Part shown: positions 21,175-32,288 of the stretch, piece after piece
Layout: every line of letters starts with the position of its first letter
Numbering within the stretch: position 1 is the first letter of the stretch
NCBI RefSeq assembly: GCF_910594005.1
Contig: NC_057831.1
Location: 45,156,001 to 45,220,000 of the forward strand
Direction: 5' to 3'
DNA length: 64,000 bases
Origin: Cervus elaphus
Taxonomy: Eukaryota; Chordata; Mammalia; Artiodactyla; Cervidae
Program-made: the position numbers and the translations under genes
Notes under the pieces: generated by a model
Databases searched by the model: none
What the model was told of the DNA's origin: nothing
The model's input: the letters and a program-made list of their open reading frames with translations, nothing else

Positions 21175-21237
21175 CTGCTCCATTAGCAACATTAGCCATT
21201 TTTTTAAAAAATTATCTGTAACATATGGGAGTGTGTG

Positions 21238-21460
21238 TGCTGCTTACTAAGTTGTTTCAGTTGTGTCTGACTCTTTGTGACCCTGTAGATTGTAGCCCAC
21301 CAGACTCCTCTGCCCATGGGATTCTCCAGGCAAGAATATCAGAGTGGGTTGCCTTGCCCTCCTCTAGGGAATCTTTCCAACCCAGGGATCGAATCCACGT
21401 CTCTTACGTCTTCTGCATTGGCAGGTGGGTTCCTCCCCACTAGTGCCACCTGGAAAGCCC
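21238..21460 (-). mobile_element. Bov-tA SINE
   Basis: Tail tttcagttgtgtctgactct, body gggattctccaggcaagaat, head ending cacctggaaagccc. Confidence 0.92.
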
Positions 21461-22146
21461 TACGTATTGGAGACTTGTGGCCAACTATAAAGATTAATCC
21501 AACTCAGGTCTTGTTCTCTGGAAATCACAGGAGAAAGTTACTGAAGCCTCTTTCTCCTTCCAAGGTCTCACATAACTCAGGGGGAACCACGGAGGCAGGA
21601 CAGGAGATACTGTGGGGATGTCAAAGCTCTCACCTTCCTATTGCAGGGGCTCCCAGAAGGATAGCTGTTTTGGAAATGTTCTTAAATTTAGTTTTTAACT
21701 GAGGTATCACCTACATACAGTAAAATGCAAATATATTAATATATTTACACCCGTGGAACCATCACCATGAACAAAATATGAAACATTTACCATCACCATG
21801 TACATTTCCCACATGCCTCGCCCCAGGCAGGACACCTCTCCTCTAGGTACTCTCTCCTTTCTGACTTCTAATAACCATGTATTAGTTTCTCGTATCCTTG
21901 AGTTTCATAAAAATAGAATTTTATCTGTGGTATGCCAGTGAATGTTTGACAACAGGCTCTCCAAAATAAACACATTTTTTAAAAAGCCTGATTTGTAGCC
22001 CATTTCCCTGGCAATCACCATCACTGATTTGAAGTCATCATGGTGAGGTCCTTGAACAGAGAGTTGGGAATAGATGTACAGTAGACCACAATTCTATAGT
22101 TTTTCCACCATATAGATACAACAAGTCTGAATAGATAGATAATCAC

Positions 22147-22364
22147 ATCAGTTCAGTTCAGTTCAGTTCATTCGCTCAGTCGTGTCCGACTCTTTGTGAC
22201 CCCATGAATCACAGCACGCCCGGCCTCCCTGTCCATCACCAACTCCCAGAGTTTACTCAAACCCATATCCATTGAGTCGGTGATGCCATCCAACCATCTC
22301 ATCCTCTGTCGTCCCCTTCTCCTCCTGCCCCCAATCCCTCCCAGCATCAGGGTCTTTTCCAATG
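22147..22364 (-). mobile_element. BovB LINE 3' end fragment
   Basis: It starts with four gttca pentamers (reversed BovB terminus) and runs to ccagcatcagggtcttttcc. Possible short target duplication agataat near 22137 and 22370. Confidence 0.92.
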
Positions 22365-22931
22365 AGCATAGATAATGGTAAAAGTATAGTAAAAGAATTA
22401 GGGAGTGTTGGGAGTATCAGGAGTTAGAGTTCTGAGTTTTTTTAATCTTTGTCTTAAATATACTTTACCTAGTGTATTTATATAATTTATTTTTTATTAA
22501 AGGTTGCATTTAATAGTCAGCTGGCAAAATTCCTGAAACCATAACAATCAGTTCTCATGAGCTATTATGAGCTGTCTCCTGCTCACTACTGTATCATACA
22601 CTATATACTAATCTTTTGTGTCTGGCTTCTTTCATTCAACATAATATCCATGAATTTCATCCCTGTCACTCTGTGTATCAGTCTTTTATTCTTTTTTTTT
22701 GTATTGGTGTGTAGCATTTCATTCCATGGATATACCATAGTTTACTTCTTCACTTCCTGGTGGATGGTTGTTGGGTTACTTCCTGTTTTCAGCTACTAAT
22801 TAGTAAACTGCTACTATCACTCATGGACGTACATTTTAATGGAAATATGCACTCATTTCTCTTGGATATATACCTTGGAGTGGATTTTCTGGGTCTCAGA
22901 TAAGCATGTTTGTTTTCGGTGCATTAGGTCA

Positions 22932-22957
22932 AACTGGTTCAAGTGGTTGAACCAGTT
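22932..22957. repeat. Perfect 11-bp inverted repeat
   Basis: aactggttcaa, a 4-base gtgg loop, then ttgaaccagtt. It lies inside the old L1M and is not part of the expected L1 sequence. Confidence 0.9.
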
Positions 22958-23147
22958 CAACCTTCCATCTGCGACGCTGGAGAGTTCCATTGCTCCTCTT
23001 GGTTGCCAACACTTGGTATCATCAGCCTTGAAAATTTTAGCCATTCTGGTAGATGTGTAGGAATTAATTATATCATAAGGATTTTGTTTCCCTTATAAGT
23101 AATGGTATTGAGTTGCTATTGGATTTCTGCTGTTGTTTACTCCTCAG

Positions 23148-23320
23148 AGAAGTGAAAGTTGCTCAGCTGTGTCCGACTCTTTGTGACCCCATGGCCTATA
23201 CAATCCATGGAATTCTCCAGGCCAGAATACTGGAGTGGGTAGCCTTTCCCTTCTCCCTTCCCAACCCAGGTCTCTCGCATTGCAGGCAGATTCTTTAGCA
23301 GCTGAGCCACAAGGGAAGCC
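23148..23320 (-). mobile_element. Bov-tA SINE (internally shortened)
   Basis: Tail gtgaaagttgctcagctgtg, body tggaattctccaggccagaa, head ending ccacaagggaagccc. Direct repeats actcctcag at 23139-23147 and just after the head are the likely target duplication. Confidence 0.92.
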
Positions 23321-23330
23321 CACTCCTCAG

Positions 23331-24000
23331 TTAAAAAGTCATAAATAAATTCAGTTTTGGAAATTGTTCCTGGGATTAATGGTGATCTTACTCAGCTTTG
23401 CCAGACACAGTGGCTGCTATTCTAGAATCTAGGTTCTTTCTTAGGAAAGTTAGCATTGGATATCTGTTAACACCCCAAAGGGGCTATTTGTGACCAGAGT
23501 GGTAGATCCTTAAGGCCAAATTACAGTGGTTCCTGATGGCCCATGAATCCCCTCAGAACATGTCTTGAAAAAAAGGAACTTCCAGGCAGCAGAGTGCTGC
23601 CCTGGAAGGCACATGGGATTTAGAAGTAGATGACCCAATGTTCTAATTCTATTTCTGCCCTTTTTTTTAGCCACAGGACTTTGGGAGGCCATATAACCTT
23701 ATAATCCTCAATTTGCTCTGAGTCCAATAGGGTCTGAGCTGTTGAGGGGTTCTGACGATGCATGGAGAACTTATGTAAAACAGTGGGTAGATTTTACTTC
23801 TAAGTAGTTCTTCGGGGGTCAGCAGAGGGTGTCCATGGAGAATGGGAAGAGCAGATGACCCGAGGTTTCAAACACACTGTGTCCTCCAGAAAGATGAACT
23901 CTAGTGGCTTGATTTTGGCAAGTGCTCAAAAACAATAGAAAGTTTGACTTATGTTTTAATTCTAAAAATCATAAATGCTAAGTGAAGGAAATCTGGGAAA
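23331..24000. other. Mostly unassigned, with a probable MIR
   Basis: A diverged MIR in + orientation fits 23600-23720 (ttctaattctatttctgccc, then aggactttgggaggccatat). Nothing else is recognised. Confidence 0.5.
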
Positions 24001-24330
24001 CACAAGGAAGAATAAAAAAAGAAGAAAAACATTATCCACAATCCCATTTCTGAAGTCGATTATTGTTAATATTATACATGCACACATCTGTTCCCACTTA
24101 GCCTTGTAATATGCTATTTGCAACTCCTTCATATCATGTTTTTAATGGTTGTGTTGCATTCCATTTTGGTGAATACATAAAAATTTCTTTAACCACAAGA
24201 TGGTGTTTTTCACCTGCTCTCCACTTAATATCTTCTGGATACTTTAAGATTTCTCAATTTTGCACTGTTTAACGTGCCAGAACTTGCCTACTTACCACTT
24301 TTTGAACATTAAATCTCCCACCAGGAACAG
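24000..24330 (-). mobile_element. Old L1M/L1ME 3' UTR fragment
   Basis: attatccacaatcccatttc, then gttgtgttgcattccatttt and a degraded gaacatctttgt-type region read as a reversed old L1 3' UTR. Diverged. Confidence 0.5.
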
Positions 24331-24489
24331 GACTATCTGACTAGCAGTTATTTGTGGACAAAAAAGCAACTTTGAGAGTGAACAGGGAAAGAACACAAAA
24401 GTCTCAAAGTGAGACTTTACATTTCTAAAATATATAATAATGTTAGTTCATTATCCCTTTATCATTCATTCTATTTCCTCTCATTTTTT

Positions 24490-24650
24490 TTAAGGCAAGA
24501 TATTTCTCTCTTCTTGACTTAGCTCTGCTGCTTATCTGCTGAGAGACCTTACGCCAGTGACCTGTGCTCCCCAGGCCTTTGTTTTCCCATCTATAAAGCG
24601 GCTAACAAGGTTATTCAAGGCTGTTGTGACAACTATACCTAATTAAGGAC
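24490..24650 (+). mobile_element. MIR SINE
   Basis: gacttagctctgctgcttat, then gagagaccttacgccagtga and ttgttttcccatctataaag align in order with MIR. Confidence 0.7.
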
Positions 24651-25524
24651 CTGGACACCTTTTCTCACCTGCCCTTAAGCAGCCAAGAACCAAGGCAAGC
24701 ACTAATGAATTAGGTTTATAAAAGCAGTTTTGCTGATGAGTGGAGAAAGATTCAGAAAACACAGCTAGTGGAGAGTAGGGTCACTCATTAGATCAGAGCG
24801 GGGGCTAGAAGAGCAGGGATCTTGGTTCCTTCCACTGGTCTGAAGTGCCTCTTGTAGGTCGTTTCTCCTGCGGAGTTCAGAAGGCTGTGCAAATATTTCT
24901 CACTCTATTCTGTGCCCTTGTGTGAGGAGGTCAAACATAATTTGAATGTCAGAACTGCCCTTAGCAAAATGACACTTGAGATTCTTGATTTTTTCCCCTA
25001 TTGCTTTCCCAGTGTTTCTTCACTTCAAGAAGTTTTTGTTCTGTCTAGCTGTTGCTTTCCGATTCCTTCCAGTGTTTTTCCCTAAGCAGGAAGGCAGTGG
25101 CCCCTCTGAGGTCCCCAACACTAATGATGTCACATCAGTGACTTCCAGGGACCATTAGGCAACCAGTCCATAACATAGACATCCTTGCTGCCAGAGGGAC
25201 ATGGCATATGGAGGAAGGGGGAGCCATTCTCCCCTGCTGCTCTGACGGTCGTCACTATGCTAGAGACAGAGGAGGCCTTGTTAATGGCAGCTCCTACCTG
25301 ACACCTGGGCTTCCTAGAAAGATGAATGTTCTCTTTAACATGGGAAAACAGAAGCCTAAGACATATCTTGGTACTCACTCCCCCTTGCCTCTGCTGCCCC
25401 TATTTCTGCCACTCTATTTGAAGGATTTCTCCCTTTCTACCATGAAGCACACTTAATAGCCCAGCGCATTGCAGAGACCTGAATTTCCTTGGTGTGTGGA
25501 TCCATTTGACAGCTCGAAGGCATT
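24651..25524. other. No recognised feature
   Basis: About 870 bases with no gene or repeat I can support. Confidence 0.5.
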
Positions 25525-25847
25525 GGGAAATGATACCTTCCTCTCTGTCACCTTCTGCACGGTGAGGTCCACACTGTCTAACCTTCTTCGTTCTTAACTC
25601 ACTTCTTCATCCACGGCCAGGGATCATGGTGTCAGCCGACCCACTGGTCACTCTTCTGTCCGCAGCCCAGGCACCTGCTTTCCCTCCAGCCTGGGGTGCC
25701 TTTGTCTGTCCCTCCCTCTTGAAAATTTCCACTTCTGAGTATCCCTAGTTTGCAAACACTCCTCCTTCCTCTTGTGTTTTTGGCAGATCATCTGCACTCC
25801 CCTTTGTGAATTGCTCTTTTCTATGTTCATTCTTTATATCACTGGTT
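25525..25847 (+). mobile_element. Possible L2-derived fragment
   Basis: C/T-rich with cctggggtgcctttgtctgt and a ccctccctcttgaaaatttc pattern reminiscent of the L2 3' region. Weak. Confidence 0.35.
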
Positions 25848-26080
25848 TTCAAACTATTTTATTTTTTTGCAGCGGAAACTTTTTTAACAAGTGAAATTTA
25901 TGTATACCTAAGCCTCATGTAAAGAGCATAAAATCACAACTGCTGTGGTTGAAACAGAGGTGGTGGTCCTGGGAGCTAGTGGTGATTTGTTCCCTGGTCT
26001 CCTTCCCTGGATGCCCTGAAGGGACCTCTCTAGACCCTGGCACTCTGGGAAGTACAGTGTGTGAACCACACCCTTGAATG
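25848..26080. mobile_element. Probable non-autonomous hAT DNA transposon
   Basis: It opens with actggttttcaaacta and closes with gtgtgtgaaccac, a degraded terminal inverted repeat of the MER type. Interior gtgaaatttatgtatacc, then gcctcatgtaaagagcataa. No transposase frame. Confidence 0.5.
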
Positions 26081-27097
26081 CTAGGTTTTCCAGACTTGGC
26101 CTCTTCATCTCTCCCTCTACTTATTTTCACTGGATAGTCTCATCCTTCCAAGAGTAAAACATCACTTACTCTCCTTCCTCCAAATGTGGTGAGTGCAGAG
26201 GACAGTGAGGAACATCCGATAATTGAGACATGAGACACAGGAGACAGGGAAGAAAAAGTCAGCTTCATTACTAGCTTTAAATCTATAGCCAAATGGGCTT
26301 GCTTTCTTCCCAGTTAACTTACTCACCAGTCCTGGTCTTCACTGGACGTTTACAAGCATTTCTGCCTGGCTGGAGAGCTGTCCAGAATTCTTCCAAAGGA
26401 GAAGGTAGAAGGGGTAATGCTCTCTCAAAGGCGTCAGAAAAAAAGTCACTTCTCCCAAGGGGAAGAGGCTGGAGGGGGTGAAAACAGAGACGGGGCACGT
26501 TACCCTCCGTCGAAAAGAGTGGTGCTGTTCCGTGGTGCTTTGTAATTTATGGGGTACTAACACATATAATGGATAAGGGCCAGTGATGCTAGGCATGGCC
26601 ATACATGGACCCATTCTCTGTAGTAAAGAACTTGCCTAGTTCTGCATAAATCTCCAGTGTTCCACCAGACATTCTTGTAGGTGAATGATGATTCTAATTA
26701 GCCACATCTGGACCAAGACTCTGTCTTTCCAAAAGGAAGTACTTTTACAGAGTTTTGATAGACATTTTATACTAAATGGGGCTTGAGTGTTGACTATCCT
26801 TAGGTGGATTGAGAACTTAGATGAAGATTGCTAATATTTCATAAAATTATGTCACTGATGACAATGACTCATAGTATTTTCATCACTGATACAATATTTT
26901 CATTGTCACCACTGTATCAGCCAGTATCTGTGTCTATCGCATTCTCCTTGTTTCCACATGTGAGTACAAGCAGCTGATGGCTCCGTTTTGGCTTCTGCTA
27001 ATTTGCGCCCAAATATTTACATACTAAAATGTATCTTATAAATTTTATTTAGTAGCATTTATTTAAGTACTTACTTAAAAATTACCCTCTTTTTATC
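26081..27097. other. No recognised feature
   Basis: About 1 kb without a gene or clear repeat. A 9-bp inverted repeat (tgacaatga/tcattgtca) lies near 26857-26915. Confidence 0.5.
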
Positions 27098-27109
27098 CCT
27101 AACATGACA

Positions 27110-27323
27110 GTTGACAGTGAAAAAAAGTAAAAGTACTTATTCGACTGTTTGCAACCCCATGGTCTGTAACCCAGCAGGCACTTCTGCCCATGGAATTCTC
27201 CAAGCAAGAATACTGGAGTGGGTAGCCATTCCCTTCTCCAGGGGATCTTACTGACCGAGGGATCAAACCCAGGTCTTCTATGCTGCACATAGATTCTTCA
27301 CCATCTCAGCCACCAGGGAAGCC
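27110..27323 (-). mobile_element. Bov-tA SINE
   Basis: Body catggaattctccaagcaag, then agccattcccttctccaggg, head ending ccaccagggaagcc. Likely target duplication: cctaacatgaca at 27098-27109 and cctaacattaca at 27322-27333. Confidence 0.9.
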
Positions 27324-27738
27324 TAACATTACAATTAGGGCAATCAATTTTTTTTCCTTAAGTAGGTTATATTATCTGTGCATTCTGTATCAAAATAGGA
27401 AAGGCAGTGTTACAAATAATTTCTTATAAAAATGAGGTACTGGGTCTGTACTGGCCTAGTGCAGGGTGCTCATGGAAACATGGAAACATGAGGTCAGAAA
27501 AATGGAGTCCTCTTCCACAGGGTGATTTGTTTAAAAATTCAGATTCCAAGGCCCCATCCAAAGAGGACTGCACCAAAGCTCTCAGGAGAAAGACCAAGCT
27601 TCTTCCCATGCTTAGAGGTCTCTCTACGATGCAGCCTCTGCCTGACTCTTCACATCCTATGCTCCAGGCTGGCTTGGATGCAGCAAGTTCTCTGAAGGTG
27701 CCAAGCTCTCTCCCTCCTCCTGGACTTGGCACTCCCTA
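27324..27738. other. No recognised feature
   Basis: A 118-codon + frame (27407-27763) overlaps an antisense frame of similar length and runs into the SINE. I see no protein similarity. Confidence 0.5.
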
Positions 27739-27739
27739 T

Positions 27740-27949
27740 GCCTCCCTGGTGGATCATTGGTAAAGAATCCTGCCAATTCAGGAGACTTGGGTTCAGTCCT
27801 TGGGTGGGGAAGATCCTCTGGAAGAGGGCATGGCAACCCCCTCCAGTATTCTTGCCTGGAGAATCCCATGGACAGAGGAGCCTTGCGGGCACTAGTCCAT
27901 AGCGTCGCGAAGAGTCAGACACGACTGAGCAACTAAACAACAACAACAA
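27740..27949 (+). mobile_element. Bov-tA SINE
   Basis: Head cctccctggtggatcattgg, body cttgcctggagaatcccatg, tail agtcagacacgactgagcaa, then (aac)n. atgcctcc occurs on both sides. Confidence 0.93.
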
Positions 27950-28810
27950 TGCCTCCATGACTTCTCTGAGAGGCATCTCTGACACCCCAGGGTGAAGCAA
28001 GAGTCCCTCCTCTAGGCTACATGTCTCACCTTATGTTGGCTTCTCTTTGCTGCCTCAAGCTCTTAAGTTCCACCAAGGGAAAGACCCTATCCCTTTGACT
28101 TCTGAAGTCCTAGTGCCTGGCCTAGGTTCAAGCCTAAGAGAAGCGTCCTTTTTCTTGCTGCCCAGGACAGGGATGGGGACATAGATCATCACACCGGAAC
28201 AAACAGCATTTACTTGATAAGCTGTAAATCTCCAGTCCATCAGGCACTCATGGGGTCAGATGGTGGAATCCGCCCCATCAAAGCCAAGGTAAAATAAAGG
28301 TCTTGGAGAAGAAGGAAAACTTTCCTCTGAAGATCATCTTGGGAGACAGTATCTTTTATTCTTTAGTGTCTCTGCCAGAAAAATCAATTCTTAAATTATG
28401 CATTGAGTCATTTTGAAAGCAATCTTCCTACAGTGCAAAGCTTTATCAAAGTTGACATTATTCCTGCTATCAGAGCAGATTAGTTTCATAATTTAATACT
28501 TAATCTGTCCACAAAGCATAGTGATGAAGTTGTTGCTGCTTCCTGGGTACTGAGGGGAATCGAAGGCCTTTTGGATGAGTTTTACTCTCCCAATACCTTA
28601 TCAAGTGAATGAAACTTGAAAGTAATAAAAAGAGACTCATGAAATGATGCTCATTGTGGTTTACGGCTCTAATCCCTTAATTATCAGCAGCTTAACGGCC
28701 TTCCCTGACTTCCTTTTGACTTTCTTCTTCCCACCGAGTGACAGGGTGCAATCATTGATCAGGAGACCCTGGAGAGAACCTGAGAGGTTGTTTTCGCCTG
28801 TCAGTCAGAG
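27950..28810. other. Non-repetitive stretch, no recognised gene
   Basis: No repeat is evident between about 28280 and 28800. It is AT-rich with homeobox-type TAATT words (for example cttaattatcagcagc near 28677-28692). Confidence 0.5.
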
Positions 28811-28990
28811 CAGGGGGTTAAAGGGCATGAAACTGGAGCCAGTACACTGAGTTCATTAGCTGATGGCCTTGAGGAGGACCCTGCACCTTTCTGCACCTTG
28901 CTTTCCTGATAAGTTAGGAGTGGGAATGCCTGCTTTGCAGAGTTGTTGGGCAGATTGAACGAGAGGTAACTGAATGGCCCCTGAAAGAAA
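28811..28990 (+). mobile_element. MIR SINE (diverged)
   Basis: aactggagccagtacactga, then ttctgcaccttgctttcctg and gagttgttgggcagattgaa follow the MIR order. Confidence 0.6.
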
Positions 28991-29135
28991 GGAGTTGTTC
29001 GATAAAGGGTAGCTCCCGCTCCACGGGGACGCACGTCTGCCGGGCTTGCTCTCCTGCTCTATAAGTGTTATCCTCAGCCTTGGGTCACAGTGGAACACCT
29101 CATTCCTTCACTTTCTTCTTCTTTTGACTCTTTCA

Positions 29136-29240
29136 GCTGCACTGCACAGCATGCAGGATCCCCGACCAGAGACCAGGGATCAAACATGTGCCCTCTGTAG
29201 TGGAAGTGTGGTCTCAACCACTGGACCACCAGGGAAGCCC
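29136..29240 (-). mobile_element. CHR-type SINE, tRNA-like head
   Basis: cagggatcaaacatgtgccc and accactggaccaccagggaa are the reversed B- and A-box regions of a CHR SINE. A tttcttctttt-like repeat flanks it. Confidence 0.8.
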
Positions 29241-29590
29241 CTTATTTCTTCTTTTAATTAGGTCCTTCAGGTAGAATTTGAGTTCTCTTCAGAAGGTCTC
29301 TAGGGTGTTAACTGCATATTTATCTCAACAGGATTAGAGAGATTATGGTGATTAATAAAAACCATGCATTGGGCTCAAAGGGCAGCAGAGCCAAGGAGAG
29401 ATGTCTGTGCGGAGACCTGGAATTGTGGGAGAGATTGAGCTTCACCATTTATAAAGATTCCAGTTCTCTTTACAGTGAGAACCACCTCCATAATTTGCCA
29501 GGCCTCAATGCACTATTAGCATTTTTGTTGACTAGGATTATCTCGAGTTATCCAGTGCCACAGGCCAGGATGAGAGATCTTCCCTGTGGA
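29241..29590. other. No recognised feature
   Basis: Unassigned sequence. An 86-codon + frame shows no recognisable domain. Confidence 0.5.
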
Positions 29591-29599
29591 TTATCAGCA

Positions 29600-29695
29600 A
29601 CATGAGGACAGAGTCTGCATCAGTCTCTGCATTTTGTGTCCCCTGACAATGCCTGATGCCAGTTCAAATACAACTGTTGAATGAATGAATGAATC
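29600..29695 (+). mobile_element. L2 LINE 3' end (short)
   Basis: gtgtcccctgacaatgcctg leading to actgttgaatgaatgaatg, the L2 terminus. Confidence 0.55.
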
Positions 29696-29741
29696 TATCT
29701 ATCCATTCATGGAATCATAGTATTGAAACTGACTTGTTCTT

Positions 29742-29864
29742 GGGACTTCCCTTGTGGTCCTGTGGTTAAGATTCCACCTTCCAATATAGGGCACACAGGT
29801 TTGATCTTTGGTTGGGGATTAAGATCCCACATGCTGTGCAGTATGGCAAAAATAAATTTTTTTT
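29742..29864 (+). mobile_element. CHR-type SINE with clear target duplication
   Basis: gggacttcccttgtggtcct, then gttggggattaagatcccac and an A-rich/T tail. Target duplication tgacttgttctt at 29730-29741 and 29865-29876. Confidence 0.92.
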
Positions 29865-29988
29865 TGACTTGTTCTTTAGTCATCGTTCATCAATGATTTT
29901 GTATTCTCCAAAGCTTTTGGTAGCTTGAAGAATTTCCCATGTGTTAATCTGATGATGGCTGGTAAAACTACTTTATTTGGGGAGCCAT

Positions 29989-30780
29989 CTAATAACCTCA
30001 GATATGCAGATGACACCACCCTTATGGCAGAAAGTGAAGAAGAACTAAAGGGTCTCTTGATGAAAGTGAAAGAGGAGAGTGAAAAAGTTGGCTTAAAACT
30101 CAACATTCAGAAAACTAAGATCATGGCATCTGGTCCCATTCTTCATGGCAAATAGGTGGGGAAACAGTGGAAACAGTGGCTGATTTTTCTGGGCTCCAAA
30201 ATCACTGCACATGGTGATTGCAGCCATGAAATTAAAAGATGCTTACTCCTTGGAAGGAAAGTTATGACCAACCTAGATAGCATATTAAAAAGCAGAGACA
30301 TTACTTTGTCAACAAAGGTCCATCTAGTCAGGGCTATGGTTTTTCCAGTGATCATGTATGGAAGTGAGAGTTGGACTATAAAGAAAGTTGAGTTCTGAAG
30401 AATTGATGCTTTTGAACTGTGGTGTTGGAGAAGACTCTTGAGAGTCCCTTGGACTGCAAGGAGATCCAACCAGTCCATCCCAAAGGAGATCAGTCCTAGG
30501 TGTTCATTGGAAGAACTGATGCTGAGGCTGAAACTCTAGTACTTTGGCCACCTCATGCAAAGAGCTGACTCACTGGAAAAGACCCTGATGCTGGGAAAGA
30601 TTGAAGGCAGGAGGAGAAGGGGACGACAGAGGATGAGATGGTTGGATGGCATCACCGACTCAATGGACATGGGCTTGGGTGGATTCCAGGAGTTGGTGAT
30701 GGACAGGGAGGCCTGGCGTGCTGCAGTTTGTGGGGTCACAAAGAGTCAGACATGACTGAGCGACTGAACTGAACTGAACT
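29989..30780 (+). mobile_element. BovB LINE 3' part with RT catalytic motif
   Basis: It begins inside the reverse transcriptase: LRYADDTTLMAE is encoded from about 29997. The first segment reads openly to about 30150, then breaks. The rest follows BovB to its terminus with gaact pentamers at 30764-30780. 5'-truncated and dead. Confidence 0.95.
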
Positions 30781-30789
30781 ACATACTGA

Positions 30790-31012
30790 GGGCTTCCCTG
30801 ATGGCTAGGCAGGTAAAGAATCTGCCTGTTGTTTTACAAAACAGGAGACACAGGAGATACACGTTCGATCCCTAGGTTAGAAAGATCCCCTGAAGGAGGA
30901 AATGGCAATGTACTCCAGTATTCTTGCCTGAAAAATTCCATGGATAGAGGAGCCAGACCAGCGACAGTCCAGAAGGTGGCAAAGAGTCGGACATGGCTGA
31001 GCAACTAAGTAT
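30790..31012 (+). mobile_element. Bov-tA SINE
   Basis: ggcttccctgatggctaggc head, then cttgcctgaaaaattccatg and tcggacatggctgagcaact. acatactga before and acatacaga after it suggest it inserted at the BovB end. Confidence 0.92.
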
Positions 31013-31135
31013 ATTACATACAGAACTCAATTCATTTCTGCTTTGATGTATTTCACAGGTCAGTCTTGATAAGACAGTTAGGGGAGATGCAGGAAAATGC
31101 ATGCTCGTGAGAAAGTCAATTAAAGCCTCAGTGGA

Positions 31136-31174
31136 TGTGAAGTAATTAGCCTCCAACTAAAAAAAAAAAAAAAA
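31136..31174 (+). mobile_element. Extremely truncated L1 insertion
   Basis: Only tgtgaagtaattagcctcca plus actaa (the L1 3' terminus) and a poly(A) remain. Perfect 14-bp target duplication aaagcctcagtgga at 31122-31135 and 31175-31188. Confidence 0.93.
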
Positions 31175-31188
31175 AAAGCCTCAGTGGA

Positions 31189-31735
31189 AAGTATTTAATG
31201 ACCTGTAGTAATTCTGAAGTATGACGGCAAAGTTTCACGTCTCTACCTTTCTGGAGCCATTGCTTGATTTTCCAACTTTCTCAGTGCTTTTGCAATAGGT
31301 TTTTGTTGCTGTCATAAATGCTGAAATTCCTTGTGAAATACTGGCCACTCAGATAACTCTTTAAAGCACTTTGGTAAATAAGAAAATCTGAGAAGTGTTC
31401 CTTTGTGTTGATTTTACCAGATATATCCCTTGGGAAGGCACTGGGTGGAATTGAAATAGCTAGGGAATCAAATATAGAGTGGCTGGAACAACGTTATTAT
31501 TATTGCCAGTTCTAAAGTACTGTGGTTGTTTTCAATTGAAATACTATAGGAACATCTCAGTTAACTGGACATCAGCCTTCCTGGAACTTTTAGTAATTTG
31601 ATGAAATGCAACACAACAGTAGAACTTAAGCAAGTTCCCATAAGGGTATAGAGCTCTGCTCTATGTTCTGTGCTTCATTTTGCACATTACTATCATCAAT
31701 ATCTACCCACAGTATTGAATAATGAGAAGTAATCT
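31189..31735. other. No recognised feature
   Basis: Unassigned AT-rich sequence. Confidence 0.5.
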
Positions 31736-31990
31736 GAAGCTGAAACTCCAATACTTTGGCCACCTCATGCCAAGAGTTGACCCATTGGAAAAGACCCTGA
31801 TGCTGGGAGGGATTGGGGGCAGGAGGAGAAGGGGATGACAGATGATGAGATGGCTGGATGGCATCACTGACTCGATGGACATGAGTTTGAGTAAACTCCG
31901 GGAGTTGGTGATGGACAGGGAGGCCTGGCATGCTGCGATTCATGGGGTCGCAAAGAGTCAGACATGACTGAGCGACTGAACTGAACTGAA
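31736..31990 (+). mobile_element. BovB LINE 3' end fragment
   Basis: From the coding region for LKLQYFGHLM to the terminus with gaact pentamers at 31977-31989. Confidence 0.93.
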
Positions 31991-32049
31991 TATGAACCAG
32001 GGGGGTCTTGAGGCTCTATAACTTCCCCAGAGAACTTTCTGCTATGATG

Positions 32050-32161
32050 GAAATATTCTCCAATGGCACTGTCCAAGGCAGTACCTGTGCTTACTGGGCA
32101 CTGGAAACATGGCTAGTGACTGAGGAACTGAAATTTTAATTAAATTAAATGTAAATTTAAT
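32050..32161. mobile_element. Possible hAT-type MER fragment
   Basis: aatggcactgtccaaggcag, then ggaaacatggctagtgactg and aggaactgaaattttaatta match a common MER-type DNA transposon pattern. The U13 copy is inserted at its end. Confidence 0.45.
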
Positions 32162-32288
32162 ATCCTTTTGTAGTTCATGAGCATGATGATTGGGTGTTCA
32201 CGCTGCTGCGTGACACGTGCCTCCCTCCAAACCTTGTTACGACATCGGCACATTACCTGTCTGACGTAAAAAAATAAAAATAAAAAGA
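32162..32288 (+). pseudogene. SNORD13: Retroposed U13 small nucleolar RNA copy
   Basis: About 105 bases match the box C/D snoRNA U13 from its first bases (atccttttgtagttcatgag) to its end. Box C is atgatga (32184-32190) and box D is ctga (32261-32264). The segment accttgttacgac (32231-32243) is complementary to the 3' end of 18S rRNA; U13 is known to act there in the nucleolus, assisting 18S cytidine acetylation. An A-rich tail (32267-32287) and a 16-bp target duplication (taaatgtaaatttaat at 32146-32161 and 32289-32304) show it was copied from RNA by L1 machinery. It lacks its own promoter as far as I can see, so it is most likely a pseudogene although the body is nearly complete. Identification is from memory of the U13 sequence. 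I am confident of the family but cannot give percent identity. Confidence 0.88.

Larger units (their letters stand above)
21690..23110 (-). mobile_element. Old L1M 3' region, split by a BovB insertion
   Basis: 21690-21950 is the complement of the L1M 3' UTR (gaggtatcacctacatacag, then ccatcaccatgaacaaaata). 22600-23060 is the complement of the ORF2 C-terminal/3' region (tttctcttggatatatacct and gccaacacttggtatcatca). A BovB end at 22147-22364 interrupts it. No open frame is left. Confidence 0.75.
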
